Origin: Mycobacterium genavense ATCC 51234
Lineage (GTDB): Bacteria > Actinomycetota > Actinomycetes > Mycobacteriales > Mycobacteriaceae
DNA length: 64,000 nucleotides
Direction: 5' to 3'
NCBI RefSeq assembly: GCF_000526915.1
Contig: NZ_JAGZ01000001.1
Location: 682,001-746,000 of the forward strand
Position numbers and translations under genes: made by a program
The notes under the pieces: generated by a model
Database searches by the model: none
The model's input: the letters and a program-made list of their open reading frames with translations, nothing else
What the model was told of the DNA's origin: nothing
Shown: piece by piece, positions 42,217-51,164 of the stretch
Layout of the letters: each line of letters begins with the position of its first letter
How positions within the stretch are numbered: the stretch's first letter is position 1

Positions 42217-42875
42217 TTATTGCCCGGCGGTTCCAGTCCCAGCTCGTCGGCGGGGGCGGTTAGGAACCGATGTACCGCAGGCCCCAGCAGCCTGACCACC
42301 TCGTCGACCCCGAGCGACGTCAGGGGTGGAACACGCATGACGTATCGCAGCATCGCGGTGCGGACGAGGTTGGTCGCGGCCAGCATCGCGCGCAGTCTCG
42401 CATCGTCGCCGCCGCCCAACGCGCCGGACACCGCGGTCATCAGCGCGCCGGACACCGCGGTCATCAGATAGTCGTGCAGGAAACCCCGAAACGCATCGTT
42501 GGCATCGGTGTTCGACGTCGCCGACTGGATCATCGAGGCCATGCTTGCGGCCGTCTCGGGATGCTCCCAGATACTCAGGTAGGCGCGCACCACGCGGAAG
42601 CCCAACTCGTCGTCTTTCTCGGCGATCACGCTGGTCAGCAAGTCGGCCGGCAGGACCAACTTCATCGACTCGCGAAACAACGCCGCCTTGGAGCCGAAGA
42701 GATACAGGACCATCGACGGATCGACTCGCGCGTCGTCGGCAATCGCTCGCAGGGTCGTCTTGTCATAGCCGTGCGACGCGAACTGCCGCTTGGCCGCACG
42801 CAGGACGACGTCGCGCGATACCGGCTCGCCCTGGCGTCTGCCGCGCCGCTTGATCGTTTTCCCAGGTGACGACAC
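42141..42875 (-). CDS. TetR-family transcriptional regulator
   Basis: 244 aa from GTG 42875. The N-terminal helix-turn-helix is typical (SRDVVLRAAKRQFASHGYDK, TTLRAIADDARVDPSMVLYLFGSKAALF). The ligand domain (~75-225) carries a duplicated LMTAVSGA from a 24-bp tandem repeat. The last ~25 residues are antisense to the methyltransferase end and may be a run-on after loss of an earlier stop. A TTTCAA-N6-TTGAAA site lies 16 bp upstream of the start, and two more such sites lie by the PPE gene and the methyltransferase. I infer an autoregulated local repressor of the island. The ligand is unknown. Confidence 0.88.
   Translation of the reverse strand: MSSPGKTIKRRGRRQGEPVSRDVVLRAAKRQFASHGYDKTTLRAIADDARVDPSMVLYLFGSKAALFRESMKLVLPADLLTSVIAEKDDELGFRVVRAYLSIWEHPETAASMASMIQSATSNTDANDAFRGFLHDYLMTAVSGALMTAVSGALGGGDDARLRAMLAATNLVRTAMLRYVMRVPPLTSLGVDEVVRLLGPAVHRFLTAPADELGLEPPGNNYTAVASTMDSGDTVSTTRFIRKPA
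42421..42466. repeat. 24-bp tandem duplication inside the TetR gene
   Basis: GCGCCGGACACCGCGGTCAT plus four bases is repeated head-to-tail at a period of 24 bp (second copy from 42445, 22 bp long). It is in frame and inserts a second LMTAVSGA in the ligand-binding domain. Confidence 0.9.
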
Positions 42876-42890
42876 CTGCGAACGATAGCA

Positions 42891-42908
42891 TTTCAACTGA
42901 CATTGAAA
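42891..42908. promoter_or_regulatory. TTTCAA-N6-TTGAAA operator at the TetR promoter
   Basis: A 6-bp inverted repeat with a 6-bp centre (CTGACA) sits in the 35-bp gap between the pknL stop (42911) and the TetR start (42875). It differs by one base from the exact TTCAAT-N4-ATTGAA core at the two other island sites. The position suggests TetR autoregulation. Confidence 0.6.
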
Positions 42909-42910
42909 AA

Positions 42911-44143
42911 CTACCCGGCCGTCAGCAGTCCGGTCAGGTTGCTGCCAATCGTCCAGCCGGCCGTCGCGGCCAGGCCGGTCAGCGCCAGCACCAGTGCCAC
43001 CCAGATCAGCACCATGCGGCGGTTTTGCTGACGGGCGAGGGCGAATTCGCTTATCGCGATGCCGGCGAATTCGCCTGTGACGGATTGGTATTCGGCTTCG
43101 CTGTGGCTCCCGGGTTCGGGTTCCGGCCAGTCGCCGGGTCCGCGGCTCAGCTGGCGGGTGGGCGGGCGCACCGCCGCAGGCGGGGGCGGCGCCGCGGGCC
43201 GCTGCTGCGTCATCCGGCTGTGGTGCAGTGCCGCCGAGCGATGCTGGGCGGAGTTGCGTGGCGCCGGCACCCGGAAGTCGGGCAGGTCCAACTCCTCGGC
43301 GATCGCCTCGACGTCGGCGAGCATCTCGATGGCGTCGGCGTACCGCCGCGCGGCATCGCGCGCGGTCGCACACGCCACGAGGTCGTCGAATTGGGTTGGC
43401 ACACCGTCGATCACGCTGCCCGGACGCGGCACGTCGTGGTCGAGTCGTTGGTAGGCGACCGACAGTGGGGAGTCGCCGGTGAACGGCGCGCGGCCGGTCA
43501 GCAGTTCGTAGGTGAGGATCCCGGCGGCGTAGACATCGCTGCGCGGGCCGGCATTGCCGTCGCGCACCTGCTCGGGCGACAAATAGGCCGCCGTGCCCAA
43601 AATGACACTGGTAGAGGTGATCCCGGCGGCCGCGACCGCACGTACCAACCCGAAATCGGCGATCTTGACGTCGCCGTCGTCGGAGATCAGCACGTTCTCG
43701 GGTTTGACGTCACGATGCACCAGCCCGGCGCGGTGCGCGGCGGCCAGCCCACCCAGCACGGGGCGCAGCACCGCCACCACGGCATGCGGCGGCATCGGGC
43801 CGCGTTCGGCCAGCAGCTCGCGCAGGGTGCCGCCCTCGATGAGCTCCATTACCAGAAACGGGTGCCGCGCGTCCAGCCCCTGGTCGTAGACCGCGACCAG
43901 CCCCGGATCCTTGAGCCGGGCGACCGTGCGGGCTTCCAGCTGGAAGCGGGTCAGGAACTGGCTGTCACCGGCGTAGCGCGAATCCATCACCTTCAGCGCG
44001 ACCGGGCGGTCGAGCCGGATATCGAGGCCGTGGTACACCGTCGAGGTCCCGCCGCTGGCGATCTTGCCCTGCACCAGATAGCGGCCGTCCAGCAACGTGC
44101 TGTTCAACGGGTCGCCCGGGCCGGGTCTGCTCACGGGGGCCAT
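42911..44143 (-). CDS. pknL: Ser/Thr protein kinase PknL
   Basis: 410 aa from ATG 44143; GTG 44134 is possible. The kinase domain (~18-280) is complete: VALKVMDSR, LVHRDVKPENVLISDDGD, IADFGLV, GTAAYLSPEQVRDG and SDVYAAGILTYELLTG. A cytoplasmic linker follows, then one C-terminal membrane helix (RMVLIWVALVLALTGLAATA) with almost no extracellular domain, as in Mtb PknL (Rv2176, 399 aa). The known substrate Rv2175c is encoded divergently 81 bp away and is intact, so this signalling pair is preserved while PknH is lost. It lies next to the dcw and lipomannan genes. Confidence 0.95.
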   Translation of the reverse strand: MAPVSRPGPGDPLNSTLLDGRYLVQGKIASGGTSTVYHGLDIRLDRPVALKVMDSRYAGDSQFLTRFQLEARTVARLKDPGLVAVYDQGLDARHPFLVMELIEGGTLRELLAERGPMPPHAVVAVLRPVLGGLAAAHRAGLVHRDVKPENVLISDDGDVKIADFGLVRAVAAAGITSTSVILGTAAYLSPEQVRDGNAGPRSDVYAAGILTYELLTGRAPFTGDSPLSVAYQRLDHDVPRPGSVIDGVPTQFDDLVACATARDAARRYADAIEMLADVEAIAEELDLPDFRVPAPRNSAQHRSAALHHSRMTQQRPAAPPPPAAVRPPTRQLSRGPGDWPEPEPGSHSEAEYQSVTGEFAGIAISEFALARQQNRRMVLIWVALVLALTGLAATAGWTIGSNLTGLLTAG

Positions 44144-44224
44144 CGTAGGTGCGGGTCGGCGATCGCCGGCAGAACATCCGGTCAAGGCGCCTCCGCGCCG
44201 GCTACCACGGCCTACACTGGCGCC

Positions 44225-44629
44225 GTGGGCAGTATTCCGGCCGGCGACGATGTTTTGGACCCCGACGAGCCAACCTACGACCTGCCCCGGGTCGCCGAAT
44301 TGCTCGGCGTGCCGGTGAGCAAGGTGCAGCAGCAGCTGCGCGAAGGTCACCTGCTTGCGATCCGCCGCGCCGGGGGTGTGGTGATACCGCAGGTGTTCTT
44401 CACCAAGAGCGGGGAGGTCGTCAAGAGCCTGCCGGGATTGCTGACAATTTTGCACGACGGCGGCTATCACGAGACCGAGATCGCGCGCTGGCTGTTCACC
44501 CCCGACTCGTCGCTGACGGCGACGCGCGACGGCAGCCGCGACGCGCTGAACAACGCCCGCCCCGTCGACGCGTTGCACGCCCACCAGGCCCGCGAGGTGG
44601 TGCGCCGGGCCCAAGCCATGGCGTACTAA
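44225..44629 (+). CDS. Rv2175c-like DNA-binding protein, PknL substrate
   Basis: 134 aa from GTG 44225. It has a winged helix-turn-helix with YDLPRVAELLGVPVSKVQQQLREGHLLAIRR (residues ~18-48), then VVIPQVFFTKSGEVVKSLPGLLTILHDGG and a C-terminal helical region (DALNNARPVDALHAHQAREVVRRAQ). Mtb Rv2175c (146 aa) binds DNA and is phosphorylated by PknL, which lowers its binding. Target genes are unknown. The divergent 81-bp spacer must carry both promoters. The stop overlaps that of mptA by 4 bp (CTAA). Confidence 0.93.
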   Translation: MGSIPAGDDVLDPDEPTYDLPRVAELLGVPVSKVQQQLREGHLLAIRRAGGVVIPQVFFTKSGEVVKSLPGLLTILHDGGYHETEIARWLFTPDSSLTATRDGSRDALNNARPVDALHAHQAREVVRRAQAMAY

Positions 44630-46161
44630 GCGGCGAGAGGTTCTTCGGCCTGCCTACCGGGCGCTTCCGGCGCCCGGTACAGCGCCCGCCAGGCGATCAG
44701 CGCCGCCAGGGTCGCCATCGAGAAGTGCGTCCAGGAATACATGCCGTGGGATCCGTTGGGCTTGAAAATCACCATGGCCCAGGTGGAAAGCCCGCCGATG
44801 ACGGCGATCGCCCGTCGGGACTGCGCCAGCGGGGACGCCACCGCCAGCGGCCAGGAGTAGTACCAGGGCAGCGCGGCCGGCACGAACAGCACCACGATCA
44901 GCATCGACCACGCCATGCCGGTCAGCGCGCCCCGGTCGTCGTGACGGTACCGCCACCACAACAGCGGCAGCGACACCGCGATGATCACGATGCCGATGTA
45001 GCGGGTGATCCGCAGCGTGGCATAGAAGTTGACCGGGACGAACCCGTTGACGAGAAAGTGGATCACGTTGGCCGCCGCGGTCGGTACGGTCAGCCAGTTG
45101 ATGATCTTCACCGATCCGGCCAGCGCGGTGAGCCAGCCCAGGCCGACGCCGGCGACCGCGGACAAGATGGCGAACACCGCCACGAAGATCAGCAGCCCCA
45201 TCGCGGTGGCCGCGGCGAATGCCCGCACCGGCCGATATCCGCGTTGATCGCGCAGATGGCGCATCCACACCCAGACCAGAAACGGCAACGACAGCGCGGC
45301 GGTCGCCTTGACCGCGACCGCGATCGTGACCAGGGTGATGCCCAGGACGTGCCGGCGTGCGAAGGTCAGCGCGATGCCGGCGGTCATCAAGCCCACCATC
45401 AGCATCTCGTTGTGCACCCCGCCCATCAGGTGGATCAGCACCAGCGGGTTGAGCACACAGATCCACAACGCGGCCGCGCCGCTGGTGCCGATGTGGTGGG
45501 CGAGTCGGGGAGCGGCCCAGATCAACAGCGCCAGCCCCGGCAGCATGCACAAGCGCAGCAGCATGGTTCCGGCGATCACGTGATTGCCGACCATCACCGT
45601 GACGAGCTTGGCGATGAGGATGAACACCGGACCGTACGGCGCGGTGGTAATCGTCCAAATGGGGCTTACGTTGTCCAGCAACACATTCGGGTTGGCCACC
45701 GGGCCCACCGCGTAGGGGTCGAAGCCGTCGCGCAGCAGCGCGCCCTGCGCCAGATAGGAATAGGTGTCGCGGCTGAACACCGGCACCGATAACAGCAGTG
45801 GCGCCAACCAGCAGCCGGTGGTGGCGCGCACCACGAATTCGGTGGTCTCGCCGGCAATAACGCGCCGGCCCAGCGCCAGCCAGGCGATCAGCATCAGCGC
45901 CACGCCCGTCCACAACAGAATCGACGAGAGCACCAGCCCGTGGCCAAACCGCAGCCAGGACATGTGGATCGACTCCAGCACCGGGTCGTGTGGCTTGGTG
46001 CTGCCCGCGCCCAGGCCGCCGGCCGTGATCAGCACCGAACCCACGAACCCCAGCTTCGCGGGGCGGGCCTGCGGCGCGGCAGCGAACGCCTTGAGTAAGG
46101 AAAATTGTTCCGCAACAGACCTTTTCGCTGGCGCACCGTCGACGTCGCTCGGCATGGTCAT
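44626..46161 (-). CDS. mptA: Alpha-(1,6)-mannosyltransferase MptA
   Basis: 511 aa GT-C-type membrane glycosyltransferase with about 12-13 helices and the extracytoplasmic acidic motif region SRDTYSYLAQGALLRDG after helix 3. In Mtb, MptA (Rv2174, 516 aa) extends the mannan backbone of lipomannan and lipoarabinomannan using polyprenyl-phosphate-mannose outside the membrane. A cytoplasmic N-terminus (MTMPSDVDGAPAKRSVAEQF) is followed by the first helix at ~40. idsA2, a prenyl synthase, is 4 bp upstream on the same strand, fitting a shared lipid-carrier context. Confidence 0.94.
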   Translation of the reverse strand: MTMPSDVDGAPAKRSVAEQFSLLKAFAAAPQARPAKLGFVGSVLITAGGLGAGSTKPHDPVLESIHMSWLRFGHGLVLSSILLWTGVALMLIAWLALGRRVIAGETTEFVVRATTGCWLAPLLLSVPVFSRDTYSYLAQGALLRDGFDPYAVGPVANPNVLLDNVSPIWTITTAPYGPVFILIAKLVTVMVGNHVIAGTMLLRLCMLPGLALLIWAAPRLAHHIGTSGAAALWICVLNPLVLIHLMGGVHNEMLMVGLMTAGIALTFARRHVLGITLVTIAVAVKATAALSLPFLVWVWMRHLRDQRGYRPVRAFAAATAMGLLIFVAVFAILSAVAGVGLGWLTALAGSVKIINWLTVPTAAANVIHFLVNGFVPVNFYATLRITRYIGIVIIAVSLPLLWWRYRHDDRGALTGMAWSMLIVVLFVPAALPWYYSWPLAVASPLAQSRRAIAVIGGLSTWAMVIFKPNGSHGMYSWTHFSMATLAALIAWRALYRAPEAPGRQAEEPLAA

Positions 46162-46165
46162 CGCC

Positions 46166-47377
<1,212 letters not shown>

Positions 47378-47419
47378 CTATGCTGGCGAGGTGCCATTAG
47401 TCCGAGGGAGAGGAGCCGC

Positions 47420-48316
47420 GTGACTCTCAGCACCGTCGCGCTCGAGCTGGTGCCGCCGAACGTGGACGGGGGTCGGGAGCGGGCGCTGGACGAGGCGCGC
47501 AAGGTTTTGCAGTTCTCCGCCGAGTCCGGCCTCGACGGTCGCATCCGTCACGTGATGATCCCCGGCATCATCGCCGAGGACGACGACCGTCCGGTCCCGA
47601 TGAAACCCAAATTCGACGTGCTGGACTTCTGGTCGGTCATCAAGCCCGAACTGCCCGGCATCGCCGGGTTATGCACGCAGGTCACCGCGTTCATGGACGA
47701 ATCGACGCTGCGGGAGCGGCTGACCGAGCTCACCGATGCCGGCATGGAGGGCGTCGTGTTCGTCGGCGTCCCGCGCACCATGAACGACGGCGAGGGCTCC
47801 GGCGTCGCACCGACCGACGCCCTGTCGATCTATCGCGACCTGGTGGTCAACCGCGGCGTGATCCTGATTCCCACCCGCGAGGGCGAACACGGTCGGTTCA
47901 ACTTCAAATGCGACCAGGGCGCCACCTACGGCATGACCCAGTTGCTGTACTCCGACGCGATCGTGGGCTTTTTGACCGACTTCGCCAAGACCACCGATCA
48001 CCGGCCCGAGATCCTGCTGTCGTTTGGCTTCGTACCGCAGATGGAGAACAAGACCGGCCTGATCAACTGGCTCATTCAGGACCCGGGCAACGCCGCGGTG
48101 GCCGCCGAGCAGGAGTTCGTCAAGCAGCTCGCCGCCTGCGAACCGCCTCGGAAGCGCCAGATGATGCTCGACCTGTACAAGCGGGTGGTGGACGGTGTCG
48201 GCGAGCTGGGCTTTCCGCTGAGCATCCACCTGGAGGCGACCTACGGGCTGTCCGGCCCGGCGTTTGCCACCTTCGCCGAGATGATCGAGTACTGGTCTCC
48301 TACCCAGCGCGTCTAG
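47420..48316 (+). CDS. Methylenetetrahydrofolate reductase-like protein, Rv2172c
   Basis: 298 aa from GTG 47420 with GAGAGGAG just upstream. It is a TIM-barrel MTHFR-superfamily protein with ALELVPPNVDGGRERALD at the N-terminus, MEGVVFVGVPRTMNDGEGSG, KCDQGATYGMTQLLYSD and LSFGFVPQMENKTG. It is close to Mtb Rv2172c (301 aa), which has been reported as an essential, non-canonical methylenetetrahydrofolate reductase supplying 5-methyl-THF for methionine. Flavin or NADH binding is not obvious from motifs. The stop overlaps lppM by 4 bp (CTAG). Confidence 0.92.
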   Translation: MTLSTVALELVPPNVDGGRERALDEARKVLQFSAESGLDGRIRHVMIPGIIAEDDDRPVPMKPKFDVLDFWSVIKPELPGIAGLCTQVTAFMDESTLRERLTELTDAGMEGVVFVGVPRTMNDGEGSGVAPTDALSIYRDLVVNRGVILIPTREGEHGRFNFKCDQGATYGMTQLLYSDAIVGFLTDFAKTTDHRPEILLSFGFVPQMENKTGLINWLIQDPGNAAVAAEQEFVKQLAACEPPRKRQMMLDLYKRVVDGVGELGFPLSIHLEATYGLSGPAFATFAEMIEYWSPTQRV

Positions 48317-48987
48317 CCCGATGGCGGCTGGTTGCCCGGGGTGGTGAACCGCTCGGAGCGGTCCCGGCTCATCCAGGCCAGCAGCGCGACCACGCCCGCC
48401 GCCGCGAACGACGCGATGCCCAGCCACACCCCCGCGCCAGTGAAGGAACGGGTGTTGGGATCGGTGTAACGCGCCTGGGCGGTCATCGTGCTCACCACAC
48501 CCGGCTTGAGCTTCCACGACACCGCGTCGGGATCGACGCGGTCACCGTTGGTGGACGTCACGATGCCGGGAAAGGCGACGGTCAGCTCGACGTCGGCGTC
48601 CGGATCGGTCAGCGACGTCAGATCGGCGCGGCCTTCCAGGATCACCACGTTGCCGTTGCGCCGTAGCGACACGTTCACACCGGCGGCGTCGGAGTTCATG
48701 TTGGCCAGCTGCGGCAGTTCGCCAAACGTCAAGTCCGAGAACACCGCCTGCGACCCGACGTAGCCGTCGCTGTCGTAGTTCGACACCGCCACCTTCTCGC
48801 TGAACGGCAAATTGTTGGTGTCGAGCTGCGGGCCGGTGTCCTTGGGGGTCTTCGGTTTGGCCGCGGCGATGATCTCCCCGGACACTAGGTCGTCGGGCGA
48901 GACGGTCAGCGAGGCTCTGGCTCGCAGGCATCCGGTCGCCAGGGGCACCAGCAGCATCAGCATGGCGATGGCCAGCACGCGAGTCAT
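48313..48987 (-). CDS. lppM: Lipoprotein LppM
   Basis: 224 aa from ATG 48987; GTG 49023 would add 12 residues. The signal peptide ends in lipobox LATGC, followed by a beta-barrel-like domain (SLTVSPDDLVSGEIIAAAKP, VNVSLRRNGNVVILEGRAD, FPGIVTSTNGDRVD). A C-terminal membrane helix (GVWLGIASFAAAGVVALLAW) with a basic tail anchors the other end. In Mtb, LppM (Rv2171, 227 aa) is a surface lipoprotein that blocks phagosome acidification and may bind phosphatidylinositol mannosides. It converges with the MTHFR gene. Confidence 0.92.
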   Translation of the reverse strand: MTRVLAIAMLMLLVPLATGCLRARASLTVSPDDLVSGEIIAAAKPKTPKDTGPQLDTNNLPFSEKVAVSNYDSDGYVGSQAVFSDLTFGELPQLANMNSDAAGVNVSLRRNGNVVILEGRADLTSLTDPDADVELTVAFPGIVTSTNGDRVDPDAVSWKLKPGVVSTMTAQARYTDPNTRSFTGAGVWLGIASFAAAGVVALLAWMSRDRSERFTTPGNQPPSG

Positions 48988-49050
48988 TGCTCGGGTTCGA
49001 CGTGGGGGAGAGCTGGCGCGCACCAGGTCATCGTGCCAGATCCGGTGGTG

Positions 49051-49653
49051 CTAGAGCGGTAGCGGGCGACCCAGGATCGCGAACGCCCGTGGGTCACCGG
49101 CGAAGTGGTAGCGGCGGATGATGTCGTCGAAGCCCAGCCGCCGGTACAACCGCCACGCGCGATTGGCCTCACCGTTGGTTTCCGGTGTCGAGAGCAGGAC
49201 GTTGCGCTCGCAGCGCCCGGCGAGCAGCCGGCGGGCCAATGCCTCGCCGATCCCGCGGCCCTGGGCGCGCGGATGAATGTGCAGTTCGGTCAGCTCGAAA
49301 TAGCTGCTCATCAGCCGCGCGATCTCCTGAGCCGGCAGACCGCCGCGTTGCATCCCCAACACCACCTGTTGCTGCCACCACTGCCCGGGCGCCCCCGGGT
49401 ACCCGTAGGCCACCCCGAGCAACGGCGCATCGCTCAGTTCCGACGCCGACGGCACCGCGCCGCCCTCGGGGACGTCCGTCTCGACCGCCGCGGCGGCCTG
49501 CCACCCACGGCGGCGGATGTGCTCGAGCCACATTGCGGCCCGCTGGTTCTCGGCGCCCCGCGGGTACCGCATCGCGTCGATGTAGACCGCGAGGGCGTTA
49601 CCGAGGCGGCGCTCCATATCGTTCGGTGGCAGATCGATGAGGAATATCGCCAA
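49051..49653 (-). CDS. GNAT acetyltransferase, Rv2170-like
   Basis: 200 aa from TTG 49653, chosen because GAGGAGG is 9 bp upstream and the family starts MAIFLIDLPP. The acetyl-CoA loop is HPRAQGRGIGEALARRLL (~122-139), with ELTELHI before it and NRAWRLYRRLGF after it. The Mtb protein Rv2170 (206 aa) was reported to acetylate isocitrate dehydrogenase. A cytoplasmic protein on the same strand as lppM, 63 bp upstream of it. A loop near residue 62 is a few residues shorter than in Mtb. Confidence 0.9.
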   Translation of the reverse strand: MAIFLIDLPPNDMERRLGNALAVYIDAMRYPRGAENQRAAMWLEHIRRRGWQAAAAVETDVPEGGAVPSASELSDAPLLGVAYGYPGAPGQWWQQQVVLGMQRGGLPAQEIARLMSSYFELTELHIHPRAQGRGIGEALARRLLAGRCERNVLLSTPETNGEANRAWRLYRRLGFDDIIRRYHFAGDPRAFAILGRPLPL

Positions 49654-49991
49654 CTCGCGGTGTCCTCCTCGTCACAGTGATCCGGCGTCGTGCACTTGTC
49701 GGCGTCGGCGGCGCAGCGGGCCCGGGCCCGTATGGCCATTATCGGGTCCGGGGGCGTTCGGGTGACGGGCGGTGGTGGCAATCTGTCGACGACCGGGCGG
49801 GTTTCGGCAAGGGTGTTGTAACGCTTCGCCGTTGCGGCCCGATGATCGTCGGGAAGCAACGGAGATAGAATCGCGGACGAACCAGTGGTACGGGTCAGAT
49901 TGACCTCGTATCATTTGACTTAGTTGCCCATACAATGGGCATCCGCGTGCTATCGATAGTTACGTGTCAATCTGTCGGCAAGGAGGGACGA
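49654..49991. other. 338-bp divergent intergenic region before the DUF3040 gene
   Basis: No supported gene. Ribosome sites are at both ends (GAGGAGG for the GNAT gene on minus, AAGGAGG for the DUF3040 gene on plus). The right 80 bp is AT-richer and holds two palindromes: TGCCCAT-ACA-ATGGGCA (49925-49941) and CTATCGATAG (49950-49959), probably promoter or operator elements. Confidence 0.6.
49925..49941. promoter_or_regulatory. Inverted repeat TGCCCAT-ACA-ATGGGCA upstream of the DUF3040 gene
   Basis: A perfect 7-bp inverted repeat with a 3-bp centre, 50 bp before ATG 49992. A perfect 10-bp palindrome CTATCGATAG follows at 49950-49959. Position and symmetry fit a regulator site; the protein is unknown. 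Confidence 0.45.
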
Positions 49992-50393
49992 ATGCCACTC
50001 TCCGATCATGAGCAGCGGATGCTCGATCAGATCGAGAGCGCTCTCTACGCCGAGGATCCCAAGTTCGCGTCGAGCGTACGTGGCGGGGGGTTCCGCGCAC
50101 CCACTGCGCGACGCCGTCTGCAGGGTGCGGCTCTCTTCGTTATCGGTCTGGCGATGCTGGTTTCCGGCGTGGCCTTCAAGGCCACGATGATTGGCAGCTT
50201 CCCGATTCTCAGCGTCGTTGGCTTCGTTGTGATGTTCGGTGGCGTGGTGTTCGCCATTACCGGTCCGCGGATGTCCGGGCGCCCCAACCCATCCGGGCCC
50301 GCGCAGGGTTCGCGGCAACGCCGCAACAAGGGGGGCGGGGGCTCCTTCACCAGCTGCATGGAAGACCGCTTCCGCCGTCGCTTCGACGAGTGA
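49992..50393 (+). CDS. DUF3040 membrane protein, Rv2169c-like
   Basis: 133 aa from ATG 49992 with AAGGAGG upstream. DUF3040 starts PLSDHEQRMLDQIESALYAEDPKFASS as here. Two helices follow (GAALFVIGLAMLVSGVAF and FPILSVVGFVVMFGGVVFAI), then a basic Gly-rich tail ending RFRRRFDE. It is found next to mraZ across mycobacteria, but its role is unknown. A strong intrinsic terminator follows at once, so it is a separate unit from the dcw operon. Confidence 0.93.
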   Translation: MPLSDHEQRMLDQIESALYAEDPKFASSVRGGGFRAPTARRRLQGAALFVIGLAMLVSGVAFKATMIGSFPILSVVGFVVMFGGVVFAITGPRMSGRPNPSGPAQGSRQRRNKGGGGSFTSCMEDRFRRRFDE

Positions 50394-50408
50394 CCAACCG
50401 CAAACCTT

Positions 50409-50440
50409 AAGGGGCAGCCGACCGGCTGCCCCTTGTTTTT
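50409..50440 (+). terminator. Intrinsic terminator after the DUF3040 gene
   Basis: AAGGGGCAGCCG, a 2-base AC centre and its exact reverse complement CGGCTGCCCCTT form a 12-bp GC-rich stem, followed by GTTTTTG. It starts 16 bp after the stop at 50393 and separates this gene from the mraZ promoter. Confidence 0.92.
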
Positions 50441-50483
50441 GTGCCTCGAGTCCGATTCGAATCCCAATCGAGGCCGATCCGCG

Positions 50484-50522
50484 CCCCACTCCGCCCCACC
50501 GGGGCGCCCCACTTCGCCCCAC
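50484..50522 (-). promoter_or_regulatory. Four opposite-strand GTGGGG boxes upstream of the mraZ promoter
   Basis: On the plus strand CCCCAC occurs at 50484, 50494, 50507 and 50517, so the minus strand has four GTGGGG boxes in two pairs spaced exactly 10 bp, with 13 bp between pairs. This is the unit and phasing expected for MraZ binding, but inverted and ~150 bp upstream of the main set. A role in mraZ autoregulation is inferred. Confidence 0.5.
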
Positions 50523-50649
50523 CGCCCGACTTTGGCGTCTGAAATGCGGTTTCCCAATGGCGCGCCCGCGCTCGGAAACGACGGTCCGCGGCCGCGGGCC
50601 GGCGTGACGTGGCAAATGATCCGCGAAACGCCCCGCCGACACCCCTTTT

Positions 50650-50689
50650 ATGGGGCAAAGTGGGGGACTGTGGGGTATGGTGGCTGAAG
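50650..50689 (+). promoter_or_regulatory. MraZ-box array in the dcw promoter
   Basis: Four direct repeats at exact 10-bp phase: ATGGGGCAAA, GTGGGGGACT, GTGGGGTATG and GTGGCTGAAG, ending 43 bp before GTG 50733. MraZ proteins bind GTGGG-type repeats one turn apart at the head of their own operon. Autoregulation of the whole cell-wall cluster is likely. Confidence 0.75.
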
Positions 50690-50732
50690 TGTTTGGGCGC
50701 GGCGAGAGCCGGTCTCCGCAGGAGGTGAGCAG

Positions 50733-51164
50733 GTGTTTCTCGGCACCTACACGCCCAAACTCGACGACAAAGGGCGACTGACGTTGCCCGCCAAGTTCCG
50801 TGACGCGTTGGCAGGGGGGTTGATGGTCACCAAGAGCCAAGATCACAGCCTCGCCGTCTACCCGCGGGCGGAATTCGAGCAGTTCGCCCGCCGGGCCAGC
50901 AAGACGTCTCGAAGTAACCCGGAAGCCAGGGCGTTCCTGCGCAATCTGGCCGCCGGCACCGATGAGCAGCACCCCGATGCCCAGGGGCGCATCACCTTGT
51001 CGGCCGACCACCGCCGCTACGCCAACCTATCCAAGGAGTGCGTGGTGATCGGTGCGGTCGACTACCTCGAGATCTGGGATGCCCAGGCCTGGCAGGACTA
51101 CCAGCAAACGCACGAAGAGAACTTCTCCGCGGCCAGCGATGAAGCACTCGGCGACATCATCTGA
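50733..51164 (+). CDS. mraZ: Transcriptional regulator MraZ
   Basis: 143 aa from GTG 50733, the Mtb Rv2166c length, with AGGAGGTGAG upstream. It has two AbrB-like halves, each with a DxxGR motif: [23 protein letters not shown] (1-25) and [18 protein letters not shown] (~80). It forms ring oligomers that bind phased GTGGG repeats, which are present at 50650-50689. It is the first gene of the dcw operon. The C-terminus SDEALGDII overlaps the proposed rsmH start by 26 bp. Confidence 0.97.
   Translation: MFLGTYTPKLDDKGRLTLPAKFRDALAGGLMVTKSQDHSLAVYPRAEFEQFARRASKTSRSNPEARAFLRNLAAGTDEQHPDAQGRITLSADHRRYANLSKECVVIGAVDYLEIWDAQAWQDYQQTHEENFSAASDEALGDII

Noticed and set aside
42866..44224. Upstream extension of the Rv2175c-like frame across pknL
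   Set aside because: It is antisense to the intact pknL. GTG 44225 gives the family-type N-terminus.
49672..49935. 87-aa minus-strand frame upstream of the GNAT gene
   Set aside because: Arg/Gly-rich, no motif, and it lies over the likely promoter.
49950..50732. Minus-strand frames over the DUF3040 gene and mraZ promoter
   Set aside because: They read through a clear intrinsic terminator and the MraZ boxes; no family signal.
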